Positions 1 through 9,744 of a stretch of DNA of 64,000 nt are shown here, piece after piece. Position numbers and translations under genes: made by a program. The number at the start of each line of letters is the position of its first letter. Within the stretch, counting starts at the first letter, position 1. Source of the DNA: Diabrotica undecimpunctata (lineage: Eukaryota > Arthropoda > Insecta > Coleoptera > Chrysomelidae). A model generated the notes under the pieces. That model was not told where the DNA came from. It made no database searches and saw nothing but the letters and a program-made list of their open reading frames with translations. Location: assembly GCF_040954645.1 (NCBI RefSeq), contig NC_092810.1, forward strand, positions 11,642,377 through 11,706,376, given 5' to 3'.

Positions 1-203
1 GCAAGGCAGCGACTTAGCTACAGACCGGGAGTATTGTAGTTGGAAAATATTTTATCGGACCCAAGCGATTGCTTTCGATATTGTTGTTAATAGATATTAG
101 GTAGTTAAAATCATTTTGCAAAATTAAAATTTGCACAATGACAATAAATATTTATATTTGGATGCAGCATATATTTCCATACAAATTTATAATTATTTCT
201 GAG

Positions 204-1090
204 TTACACTAAGAACCTAAAAACAAAAACATAATAAATTCTAGCTTCTCGAATATTTCTTAAGAATCTAAGCCCTACTCGCACTAACACAAACGTATGA
301 AGGACAATGGAGGTAAATACTGTCGTACGGCCGTAGCGTCCTCCTGGTTCTCTGAGGTCTCTTGACGCTCTACGGCCGCCGCTCTTGAGGAGGATCCTAA
401 ATTTTTGGTTCCATCCTCGTGTTCGTGGAGTTTCAACGTGTTTCCGGCTTCTACCTGTGAGAAGTTTTGCAGGGCCTCTGTGGTCGACAAGGGAACACCG
501 GCAATCAGAATACTTTATCCGTTCGAGCTTTCTTACAATGACTTTAAATGTATGTGTTAGTATTCTGAGCACGGCGTATGTCTCGAATTCCACAGAGATG
601 CTGGCCTTTTCGTATCGTTGTGTAGCGGCGTTCCCTCTCCTCCTCGAGAAAGGCATAAGAATGCCGGCAGTGTCGACTTTTCTTACTGCCCTTCGCTTCG
701 TGTCACTACCTTTCGTAAACAGTATTTTCGATCCTGTAAGGACGGTTACTATTTGATCGGAAAAGCAATTACAAGCCCACTTGGGGTTTTTATTCGCTCT
801 TTACCGTCACAGGCCCCAAAGAACGCTTTAGTCAGATCGACACGATCTGAAATAGTTCTAAGACCACTGTCTTTTTCTATTTCAAAGGCCGTGTTCTTAC
901 TGGCAGGGAGCGTTCGGAGTCAACACGCCGGTTCTTGTGCTTCACTTGTTTTCTTCAAAGTGGAAGAAGTCTTCTTTTGTTTGACGTCTTCGACAATATT
1001 AGGTTACTGGATTAATAATAAAACTAAAAGTAGTGTGGTAGCGACACCAGGCCAACAAGGTCTAGCGGGGCTAGTAGTATATGACGACTA
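204..1090 (-). other. Unrecognised GC-richer block, possible exon or LTR-element leader
   Basis: I do not recognise this stretch. It is clearly richer in G+C than its surroundings and carries two short overlapping - strand reading frames, 656-204 (150 aa, basic) and 490-284 (68 aa, starting MSTTEALQNFSQVEAG, hydrophilic and rich in E, Q and S). Neither has a domain I can name. A promoter-like arrangement lies just upstream on the same strand at about 1116-1205, so the block could be the first exon and leader of a host gene continuing off the left edge, or the leader of an LTR element. On the - strand a possible splice donor (CCAG|TAAG context) lies near 910. Confidence 0.25.
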
Positions 1091-1094
1091 GATC

Positions 1095-1210
1095 CCGATC
1101 GGAAGATGTGCTGCTCTTTTATACACTTAGTGTTTGAGAATTCGCAGCAATCTTCCACCGGAAAGCCAATGACAAAGCAGTTAATAACGAGCTTTGTGAT
1201 TGGCCAGTCA
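1095..1210 (-). promoter_or_regulatory. Candidate Pol II promoter: TATA box with two CCAAT motifs
   Basis: Read on the - strand, a CCAAT motif (CTGGCCAATC, near 1198-1207) and an inverted CCAAT (ATTGGC, near 1165-1170) precede a TATAAAAG box at 1123-1116. About 30 nt further on is the sequence ATCGGGATCTAGTCG, a plausible start region. The spacing fits a Pol II core promoter, either of a cellular gene or of an LTR. The sites are visible; their function is inferred. Confidence 0.4.
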
Positions 1211-1469
1211 AACTGACAATCTGTGTCGAGACTGGTCACTTTGGCGACAATACACATATTTATATGAAATAAGGTAAGCAATACTACCGGTTTTTAGTCG
1301 ATTCAGCTCAATCAATCGGTTACTTGTTATTTGTTTTAAACGGCAACGAAAAGTATTGAGATGAACGAACGATTACAATGATTCTATCGTTTTCAGAGTC
1401 GGTCACTGATTGATTCGGTTGTTGTAAAATGAACGATTCATTAATTTAGTATTAGTATTGAAGCAGAGG

Positions 1470-1580
1470 AGTCCGTGTATGGAGAAGAGCAGCCACAGAC
1501 AGACAAGGGTGGAGGCAAAAAATAAAGGAGGCCAAGGCTCATTTTGGGCTGTAGTGCCGTAGAAGAAGATTGAAGCAGAA
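1470..1580 (+). repeat. LINE 3' end scrap
   Basis: The block ending TTTTGGGCTGTAGTGCCG followed by TAGAAGAAG resembles the end of the LINE at 12962-13926, whose last bases are GGGTTGTAGTGCCACG followed by (AAG)n. Both look like the last codons and tail of a LINE ORF2. It is too short to assign to a family. Confidence 0.4.
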
Positions 1581-2165
1581 AGTAAAAATGTGGATGGTGG
1601 GGTACCAAAAGTGTATAAGAAGATTAGATTATTCACAGACTTAGTTCTATTTGTAAAATCTTTAGTATATAATGAATCAATTCAATAAACAATAATGAAT
1701 AACTATTTTATTAAAAAAAAAACTATTTGATTTCCAATTTAATCAACTAATTTAAGTGGATATGGACACCAGTACTAACCACCTTATTTAAAAATCTGAA
1801 GGTGTATGAGTATTTTTCGTTTCAAATTTATTTTAAAGCGAACAAGATATACTCTAATGATTTTCTACATTAACCGACTATAAATACACCATTTTTAAAT
1901 GATAACATTATCCTTTTACTTACATAATCCTATGTACCTCCATTCCATGTTATCTGCAAAAAGAAATGGAATAAATTATATACCTATATTTATAAACTTA
2001 ATTAAATAGCTCTTTTTTAGGGTTTACAATCCTACATAATATGTATATAATGAAATAGAAAACCTCAAATCCAACATATCTCTCTATAATTATGAGATAA
2101 ACATATTAAGTTCAAACTCTAATGAATTTTCCAGGAAAAGATAACACAGGCGAACTCAAAAATTT
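1581..2165. other. AT-rich stretch, nothing recognised
   Basis: Low-complexity A/T sequence with no coding frame, inverted repeat or known element end that I can see. Confidence 0.6.
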
Positions 2166-2167
2166 AT

Positions 2168-2592
2168 ACAACTTTTTTTACAAGTAGCTTCTCAAGTAAA
2201 TTTCTCCTATGCGAGGCACTTTGTTGTTTTTGATAAAGTGACCAGCAGTAATCACCCATCATGTTGTTCCAACGTCCCTGGTATCGTTTCACCATCACCT
2301 TGATATCCTGGTAGAATCGTTTGCCTTTTTCTTCACTGATATTAACCAGATTTTATGGAAAAAATCAAGATGGTTATGCAAAAAGTGGATTTTGAGGAGG
2401 CTTATTAGACATCCCAAATTTTTAAACTTATCTAATAAATTTCCTAAAAACTTGGTTACAACTTTTTTGAATGCAATCCAAACTTTTTTTCCTTAGTACT
2501 CATCTTGGTTTCTAAGGTAGAGTCGAACATCATTCTACTAATATCGGTTCCAACAAAAACACCTTTCAATTTGTCTTCTGATAGATGGGGAA
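2168..2592 (-). pseudogene. Remnant of a repeated arthropod protein of unknown function
   Basis: Translating the - strand gives a degraded but coherent protein with a few frame changes: a segment reading LSEDKLKGVFVGTDISRM, then KVVTKFLGN, NLGC, KIHFLHNHLDFF, EKGKRFYQDIKVM, and RYQGRWNNMMGDYCWSL. This motif order (a KIH-FL-HLD-F block, EKG-RF-QDI, RYQGRW--MM-DYCW) matches a protein I know as repeated many times in insect and crustacean genomes. I cannot name its domain or activity, and repetition suggests it travels with a DNA transposon. Frameshifts and lack of a start make this copy non-functional. Confidence 0.6.
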
Positions 2593-2595
2593 GAA

Positions 2596-2960
2596 TCTTC
2601 TTCTTCTTTAAGTGTGGTCTCCCGATCGGAGGTTGGATATCATCATCACTATCTTTACTCTATCTACTGCTGCTCTGAAGAGTTCTATAGAACTCCAATT
2701 AAACCAGTCCGCTAAATTCTTCAACTATGACACCCTCCTTCTTCCTATACTCCTTCCTCCTCTTATCTTTCCCTGTATTATCAGCCCTAGCAGTTCATAT
2801 CGCTGTCCCCTCATTACGTGTCCCAGATATTGTAACTTTCTTATTTTTATTGTGTTTATTGTTTCGCATTCTTTGTCCATTTCTCGCAATACTTCCGTGG
2901 TAGTTTTCTTCTGTGTCCATGCTATTCTAAGTATCCTCCTGTAACACCACATTTTAAAGG
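2596..2960 (-). pseudogene. LINE family A, ORF2 C-terminus with (AAG)n tail
   Basis: The - strand encodes the C-terminal part of a LINE reverse transcriptase ORF: WCYRRILRIAWT, then YLGHVMRGQRYELL, then IQGKIRGGRSIGRRR and a W-L-N stretch, ending near 2612 and followed by AAAGAAGAAGAAG. The same order of motifs is found in the copies at 16.2-17.0 and 58.0-58.7 kb. The copy is 5'-truncated and carries no RT catalytic motif. Confidence 0.8.
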
Positions 2961-2989
2961 ACTGTAACTCATTTGGGGAAGTAACTTAT

Positions 2990-4232
2990 TTGGGAAAGGT
3001 AACTTGTATGGGGAAGAATAGATACCAAGAAACAGTCATAATATTGGGTGATTGGAACGCAAAAATAGGCAAAACAACAACAGAAGATCTGCTGAAAGGA
3101 ACAGTTGGTGGGTTTGAAATAGGTGAACGAAATGAGAAAGGAGAAAGGCTATTGCAATTTGTCATCGACACTGAACATGAACACCATGTTTAAGCATCAT
3201 CCGCGAAGACAATCAACTTGGCTTCACCGAGGGGAAAATATAAAAACCAAATAGATTATATTCTTGTCAGCAAACGATGGAAAAGTTCAGTAGTCAACGT
3301 AAAGACAAAACCAGCGGCTGATTGCGGAACAGACCATAAACTGTTACAATCCGAATTCCGTATCAAATTTCGCAAAAAAAACCGAAACAAATAAGACAAT
3401 TAAATATATACCTAAAGAGCCTGGAAAATACAAAGAAACACTAAGACATAGTAACACACCAAACATTACTGGCGATCCCAATCAAACATGGGAACATACA
3501 AAGACGTGGATTATAGACGCAATAAATATTACAAACCCCAAGGAAAGAAAAACACTGGATGACTGATGAGACACAACCTAGTAGAAAAACGAAGTAAAAT
3601 TAGAAACAATGCTTCAAATCTAACAGAAACTGAAAACAAGATAGCAAATGTAAACAGACGCATAAAATCATCAAGTAAAAGAGACAAAAATAATCATATC
3701 AAAGAAATATGCAAACAACTACAAGAACACGCCGACCGTCAAGAATCTAGAGAACTGTTTGCCAAAGTAAAATACTTAACTAAAGAGTTCAAACCACAAA
3801 CGCAGATAATTAAAGATAATTTGGGAACGATCCTCACCAATCCAGAAGGCATAGCAGCGACATGGAAACAATATTGTGAAAAACTAAAAAAAATTAAAAA
3901 CTGGAAAACCTCAAGGAGAAGACGGAATCACGGCGGAAGCACTTAAAGAATTGGGAGACATAGGAATTGAAGTAATATTCAAACTGTGTAATGAAATCTC
4001 TAACACAGGACAATGGCCAGATGATTGGTGTACTTTCAGCTTACTTTCATACCCATTTATAAGAAAGACTCACCAACTGACTGTAATAACTACCGCACTA
4101 TAGCTCTGATCTCCCCCGCAAGTAAAGTTCTGCTAACTATAATTAACGAGAAACTAAAATCAATACTTCTACAACAGATCCCACAAGAATAATGTGGATT
4201 TTTCCCTGGAAGAGGCACACGAGAACAAATTT
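2990..4232 (+). pseudogene. LINE fragment: APE endonuclease to start of reverse transcriptase
   Basis: This + strand LINE remnant opens with an AP-endonuclease piece at 2990-3380 (VIILGDWNAKIG, a D-W-N-A-K-I-G active-site segment; then IDYILVSKRWKS and ADCGTDHKLL, the terminal D-H pair). A basic linker follows at 3566-3900, and then RT blocks 0-2 from about 3905 to 4232 (GEDGITAEALKELGD, NNYRTIALISPASK, CGFFPGRGTREQIF). At least three frameshifts and stops break it. The remnant ends abruptly at about 4232, where an unrelated transposase frame begins, so either a deletion or an insertion joined the two. Confidence 0.8.
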
Positions 4233-4728
4233 TCAAAAGAGGCAAGGCTTTTTATGAGTTATCAAGAGAAGTGCCACCGTTGAATCCGGTCACCTTTTGC
4301 TTTGATATGCAGCAAGTGCAGCCCCATTCACGTACACCTACTAATAAGCTTTTTATGCTCAACAAGTAAGTTTTGACGTATTCTACATATGGACAGAAGG
4401 TATGGCTGGACGAGGATCGATGGAAGTATCATCTGCTTTACTTTGTCATCTGGATTCATTAAATCTTGAAAATAAACAAAATGTTCGTTTATTTTGTGAC
4501 GGATGTGAAGGGGAAAATAAAAACGCCCATGTTATCCATGCCCTCTACTATTGGCTAAAGAAAAAATATCCTGAAAACTTAACTGAAATTCATCTTACAT
4601 TTCCTGTTAGAGGTCACAGTTTCTTACCAGTTGACAGAGTATTTAGGCACGTTGAAAAAGACTTAAGAAAATGTGCTTCTTTAAAGACAAAAGAAGAATT
4701 CTGTAGAAGGATTCTGTATGATGTTTAA
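4233..4728 (+). pseudogene. DUF7869-like transposase fragment
   Basis: The translation begins KRGKAFYELSREVPPLNP, then TFCFDMQQVQP, shifts frame near 4370, and continues from 4402 as an open frame of 108 codons ending with a stop at 4728. The second part has LFCDGCEGENKN, FPVRGHSFLPVDRVF and HVEKDLRK. That order (D-G-C-x-G-x-N-K-N, then a GHSFLP-DR-F-EK block) is typical of a DDE-like protein family that I believe is Pfam DUF7869, found in insect DNA transposons. Biochemical activity of the family is not known to me. The copy lacks its N-terminus and is frameshifted. A more diverged relative lies at 44.99-47.05 kb. Confidence 0.65.
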
Positions 4729-5760
4729 CAATTGTAATCGTATTTAAAAAAAATTAATTGAATATTAGATTTTAAAAGAATTATATTGAAGAAAAATCAT
4801 CCTTCACCAATAACCTCTACATTCTTGGAACACTTTAGGGTCGGAAGTAACTCTGAAGTTCCTAAAACGTTGCGTCTAAAACGAAAGGTAAAAAAGACTC
4901 ACAGTTAACACTAGAAACCGCGAGATTAGGAAGACCACTAAAAGAAAACAAAAAAAAATCGTTAAAATATTTACTGATACAAGAATTTGGAAATACGTGA
5001 GAAGATGACACCGTTAATGAAGGTAATGAAATGGAAAAGGAGTGTGAGTGTCTAGAAGATAATACAGGCCTACATATTTGAGAAGGTTTGTCTTATAAAT
5101 AAATAATAGTATTTTTCTATACTGTTGATTTATTTTCGATATTTAGGTATTTACTTATTTAGCGACATGACATAAATCTAACCAACGGTTAAGCAAAACA
5201 AAATAAATCCATTCATATGAAGCAAAATGCTATAAATCCATACAATGTTTAAGCAAACTAAGAGAAATCCAACAAAATGAAAGCATTAAAAATTAAAAAC
5301 TCCAAAATTTAACATAAAACTAATTTAAATCGTTTTCTAGAAAAACGCAATTGCACAGTTCAAAGGGCATTTTCATTTGGCGATTAATAAAAATTATAAA
5401 TATTTGAACTTAAAAAAACACACTCAAACTAAATGTTCAATTTCAACAAGATTATACATTTCGGTCAATTTAATTGTGTACATAAAATTATAAGCACACA
5501 ACATTTTTAGGCAAAAACAAAACAATTTTGAATAGTAAAAAAGAATATAAAAATCAATCGATTAGCAGAATTATTTTAATCAAATTATTTTGTAAAATTT
5601 TAAAATGCGATAAAATTTTGAAATTTTCTGTCACTTGTTATTTCACATAATTCCGTAAACGCAGCACATTTTCAAAAAACAGCCCTCACATCAACCCACC
5701 TTAGTTTCTAACCTAAGTCACTAAACTGTTAACAATAAACTGGATTAAACATTTATCTGA
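4729..5760. other. AT-rich stretch with a possible transposase scrap and short direct repeats
   Basis: Between 4811 and 5085 broken frames give basic segments such as ETARLGRPLKENKKK, possibly another part of the neighbouring DUF7869-like protein, but this is weak. From about 5163 to 5285 the motif ATAAATCCA followed by a GTTTAAGCAAA-like block recurs three or four times at irregular spacing of 30-50 nt. The rest is A/T-rich without a recognisable feature. Confidence 0.4.
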
Positions 5761-6235
5761 ATGTTCTTTTATACGAAATCATACCTGGAGGAACATCTTC
5801 AGATGTACGCCATCCACCTCCGAAAATTCGCAATGTTAGATAATCTTTGCGAAGGAAGAGGGAAGGGAGAGCAGATGAGTCGCAGGGTCGTTCTTAGATG
5901 TCGGAATGATACGAAAAATTGCAGCAATTACGAAAGAGGTTACATATTTCGAGCTACTACGTAGCACAAGTGAACGAACGAAGCGTAAAACGACTTGAAA
6001 GATGTGTTTTACGTTAAAATTTAAATTCTCAGACTAAAATGCCTAAAAAATAAACGACAAAAATATTTCGCATGTTATTTAGAACATTTCTCACCTTAAA
6101 CAGAATCAGAAGAATTATAATGTTAGCAATTACACAGATAAATATATCTTTATTAGTTATTGTTTTTAAATTTTTAAAGTTTGGGATTTTTAGCAGTATC
6201 AATCGTCTGATTATCAATCGTCTGAAGACGAAGAA
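5761..6235. other. Unrecognised sequence before LINE B
   Basis: A 67-codon frame at 5761-5964 has no recognisable domain and no homology signal I can see. The remainder is A/T-rich. I treat it as non-coding. Confidence 0.4.
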
Positions 6236-6237
6236 CA

Positions 6238-7411
6238 AGGAGGATTTAGAGCAAGTCGTTCATGTACAGATAACATCTTCTGTCTTAAACAAATTATAGA
6301 AAAGAAAATTGTGACAAATAGAGAGTTACATATGACTTTTGTAGATCTTGAGAAGGCATATGACATAGTGCCGCTAAATAAACTATGGGAAGTCCTGGGC
6401 ACATCAAACATACATCAAACATTGGTTAGTGCTCTCAAAGATCTATATTATGGTTCAAACTCCCAAATGAAATTCGGAAACCTCTTAGCTGAAAAATTTG
6501 CAGTTACTAAGGGTCTCAGACAAGGATGTTGTATCTCTCCGACTCTATTTAAGATTTATATCTCTGCAGCTCTGAAACAATGGAAAAGGAAAGTCAAAGG
6601 AATGGGTATACAACTGATCGATCAGGATTACATATATACTTTACAGTTTGCAGATGATCGGGTGGTGATCTCAAATGACAAAGATGACATGTAATACATG
6701 CTTAGAAAACTAATTGAAGAATACCAGAAATGGGGATTAAATATCAATTTAGAAAAGACAAAATACCTCTCAATTGGAGCTGAAGCAGAACAACTCGATA
6801 TCGATGACAATCAAAAAATAAATCCATGCAACGAATATAAATACCTGGGCGTCATCTTCGACCGTAGTGGAAAAGACGAACGAGAAATAGAACATCGAAT
6901 TGTACAAGCACGAAGAGCTATAGCATGTTTGAACGGAGTTCTATGGAGTAAAGAAATATCAAAGAAAAGAAAATGGAACATCTTTGAGACAATGGTTAAA
7001 ACTAGCCTACTTTATGGAGCTGAGACATGGAGAATAACCGAAAAATATAAGAAAAAGGTCGAAGCTACAGAAATGGATGCCATCAGAAGATCGATAAGAA
7101 TATCAAGAGCCGACAGAATAGGGAATGAAGTGATAAAACAACAAATGGGTATAGAGGGCACTATAGTTGAGGATATTGAGAGAAAACAGCTCATATGGTA
7201 TGGGCATGTGAGCCGAATGGGGGACGAAAGATTGCCTAAAAAAACGATGATGTGGCAACCCCCAGAGAAGAGGAAACGAGGAAGAAACGAGCCACAGAGC
7301 TGGAACCTGGGAGTTAGGAAAGCGATTAGCGCTCGAAATCTGGACGAAGACCTAACTCAAGACAGAATACAGTGGCGTTTGGGAGTCGGACAACGTCGTA
7401 AGACGTTATAA
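6238..7411 (+). pseudogene. LINE family B, reverse transcriptase to C-terminus
   Basis: This is the 3' two-thirds of a LINE ORF2. RT motifs are visible in order: MTFVDLEKAYD (block A aspartate), KGLRQGCCISP-LF (block B), and LQFADDRVVIS (the F-A-D-D catalytic pair, normally Y/F-A-D-D). One in-frame stop at 6692-6694 splits the frame just after the FADD box. The rest is open to 7411: KTKYLSIG, YKYLGVIFD, a YGAETWR thumb/connection block, WYGHVSRM and a terminal WRLGVGQRRKTL. The element begins mid-ORF near 6238 (GFRASRSCTDN) and ends in a long (TA)n tract that may be its 3' microsatellite tail. One stop is enough to kill this copy, but it is the best preserved RT domain in the left half of the window. 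Confidence 0.85.
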
Positions 7412-7414
7412 AAA

Positions 7415-7417
7415 ACC

Positions 7418-7485
<68 letters not shown>

Positions 7486-7491
7486 GGTTAT
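7415..7491. repeat. (TA)n tract flanked by inverted 7-mers
   Basis: About 60 bp of pure TA dinucleotide, bounded on the left by AACCGAA and on the right by TTCGGTT, an exact inverted pair. It sits at the 3' end of LINE B, whose other copy at 62.4 kb ends in AAACCGA followed by a TAG repeat. The tract is therefore probably the LINE's microsatellite tail; the mirror copy on the right is unexplained. Confidence 0.9.
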
Positions 7492-7500
7492 AATTTAAAA

Positions 7501-7539
7501 GAATTACATTTTAAAAATATAATTTTTAAAGTGTAATTC
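7501..7539. repeat. Imperfect 18-bp hairpin
   Basis: GAATTACATTTTAAAAAT at 7501-7518 is matched by its reverse complement at 7522-7539 with one mismatch and a 3-nt loop. It is A/T-rich and could be a small palindromic relic; I assign no function. Confidence 0.6.
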
Positions 7540-7929
7540 TTTTTTTCTTATTTTAATTTACATTTGAGGGTCTAATTGCAAAACTCACACTAACCACTTT
7601 TTAAAATTTTACAAGAAGTAAAAAAATCTTATACAAATAAAAAAAGTTGATTTTATTTTTGTAAATAGTTTAATATAAGTAGAAAAAGTTGCCTAAACCC
7701 GGGCTCCCATTTTGTTTTTGAAATTTAAAAAATTCAAATTTGAAAAAAAGATAAAACATTTTTCAATATATATCTTACTATGTTTTACATAGGTGTCTAT
7801 TTTATTTAGGTATATATTTTATTAAGTTTTGTAGGCGTGAATTTTTTTTCCCGAACATTGCATTTTTGTGTGTTTGAGAAATGTTTCCTAATGTGGGCCC
7901 CTAAAAAAATATTAGGGAAAATTTTAAGA

Positions 7930-8609
7930 AAATCTTAAAACAATTGTAATTTTACATTGAAAATATAATAATTGACAGTCAAGTACGAAAATAATCGCAT
8001 ATATAGTTGTCTTCTTCTGCGCCTGCACACTCAACGTGAGCCCAGAGGGAACACATAAGGCATTTAACCCAACTCTCTCCTTTACAGTCATCTGAAAATG
8101 TAACACAACAAAACAAACACTCCGTGTCCTCTTCAGCTGTGACGGAAGATAGACCTGGTGGAATTTCTAACTCAGAAGAACCTGAGCATATGGTGTCGTC
8201 CGACTTTTCTTAGCTTTCTGTTTTCTTTGCAACGGGAAACATTTTGAACCACAACCTTTACCACGTGTCGGTTGTTTACTGGCCTTAGCTACTTTCTCCT
8301 CTCTAATTGTTGCAGCCTCTTCTAATTGCGATTTGTAAAGAGAAGACGTTATAAGTGCTGAACTGGTTGCTTTACGTCCTCTTGTAGAAGCTCTTTTCTT
8401 AATTTTCGGTATAGGGTATGGAAAGAATTTTGATGTGTTCCATGTTCATTCTGAGGTTGGCTCTGGGTAGAATTTTGTTTCTCTGAGGATGACATGTTAG
8501 TTTGACAGGATCCATATGACTTTGGCGGAACAACTAAATCAGATGGTCTTGATGTTGATGGTACAGCCAGGTCAACTTCAACACCATTCAAAGAGTTAGA
8601 CCCCACCAA
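7930..8609 (-). pseudogene. Pogo/Tigger-like transposase, C-terminal part
   Basis: Read on the - strand from 8609, the frame is Ser/Pro/Gln-rich (VDLAVPSTSRPSDLVVPP), then basic (PKIKKRASTRGRKATSS, KASKQPTRGKGCGSK), and ends in a zinc-binding motif near 8100-7990: C-L-F-C, then GESWVKCLMCSLWAHVEC and AGAEEDNYICD. This PHD-like C-terminus after a basic low-complexity region is characteristic of pogo-type DDE transposases in insects. The DDE core itself is missing and several frameshifts are needed, so this is a 5'-truncated relic. Confidence 0.65.
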
Positions 8610-8649
8610 GAGTTAGATTAACCAACAACTCGAACAGTCGATATCTTCT

Positions 8650-9741
8650 TCTAGTTTTCTGTACTACATGAGGTATATCAAGCACTAAACAATAATCTTT
8701 TGTGACTATGCCAAAGCTTTTGATTGTGTAAATTACGACATTTTGATAAAAAAACTAAATTTCTACGGAATTCGAGGTATTTCTTTGAATTGGTTGCAAT
8801 CTTACTTGAGGAATAGAAAACAACTAGTTAGAGCAAATGATACTGACTCTAGTCACAAAAGCATTGTATGTGGAGTACCACAAGGTTCAGTACTGGGTCT
8901 TCTACTTTTCCTTATCTTTATAAATGACATCACTTACTTAAAAATCGATGGAAAAATTTTTTTTTTGCTGATAATACCAGTGGAAGATGATACCTGGAAG
9001 AACTCTAATATTGCAACTCTTCATGCAATCATAGTTCTGATCTACTTAAAATTAAAACCTGGTCCGACTCTAATTTACTCTCTTTTAACATGGATAAGAC
9101 AGTAGCATTATCCTATAAAGTAGCTCTTGAACCCTTGCTTCATAATAACAGCCAGGTCAGTATCGTTGATTCTGTACAATTTCTTGGTATTTTTATAGAC
9201 AGCAACCTTAAATGGTCCCTTTAAATCGATTTGTTAAGTAAGAAACTAGCCTCAGCCTGTTATGCAATAAAATCTGTTTCGAAGGAAATGAATTTAGCAT
9301 CTTCCAAAATAACATACTTTTCTTTGTTCGAGTCGTATCTTCGATATGCTTTCCTTTTAAATTACAAAAAAGAACAATACAGTATCTTTTTAGCCTCAGT
9401 AGAATAGCACATTGCAAAAGTTACTTCAAAAATCACGGGATTTTAACTCTTCCCTCTTTATATATTCTAGAAACTGTTTGAATAATTCGTAAACACCTAC
9501 ATGTTTTTCCAGCAAGACCTAATTATGGCTACTGCACCAGAAATTCAAGCTTTGATGTGTACTTACCGATCCCATCCACTGAGTTAGTAAAGAAATCTAT
9601 ATTATATTCGGCAAAAAAAATTATACAACCACCTCACTTTGCAACTTAAATCTACAACTTTTTTCCTAAAGTTCCGTAAATTAACAAAAGCCTACCTATC
9701 TGAAAGACCTTATTATTCAGTGGAAGAGTTTCTTAACGAAT
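8650..9741 (+). pseudogene. LINE family C (CR1/Jockey-like), RT to 3' end
   Basis: The frame starts inside the RT domain with DYAKAFDCVNYDIL (block A), NFYGIRGISLNWLQSYL, then VCGVPQGSVLGLLLFL (block B, the G-V-P-Q-G-S-V-L-G motif). After a frameshift in a T-run near 8965 it gives FADNTS where F-A-D-D is expected, so one catalytic aspartate is replaced by asparagine. The thumb region follows in broken frames (VQFLGIFIDSNLKW, CYAIKSVS, SYLRYAF), and the end is YYSVEEFLNE at about 9741, a typical CR1-type terminus. This clade is distinct from families A, B, D, E and F. Confidence 0.75.
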
Positions 9742-9744
9742 AAG

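Noticed and set aside
1000..1290. Heat-shock gene promoter
   Set aside because: Some GAA/TTC blocks are present, but without the regular spacing of heat-shock elements, and no chaperone coding sequence follows.
5163..5285. Short direct repeats as a CRISPR array
   Set aside because: Spacing is irregular, repeats are degenerate and the genome is eukaryotic.
5761..5964. 67-codon frame as a gene
   Set aside because: No recognisable domain, no upstream signals and no partner exon seen.
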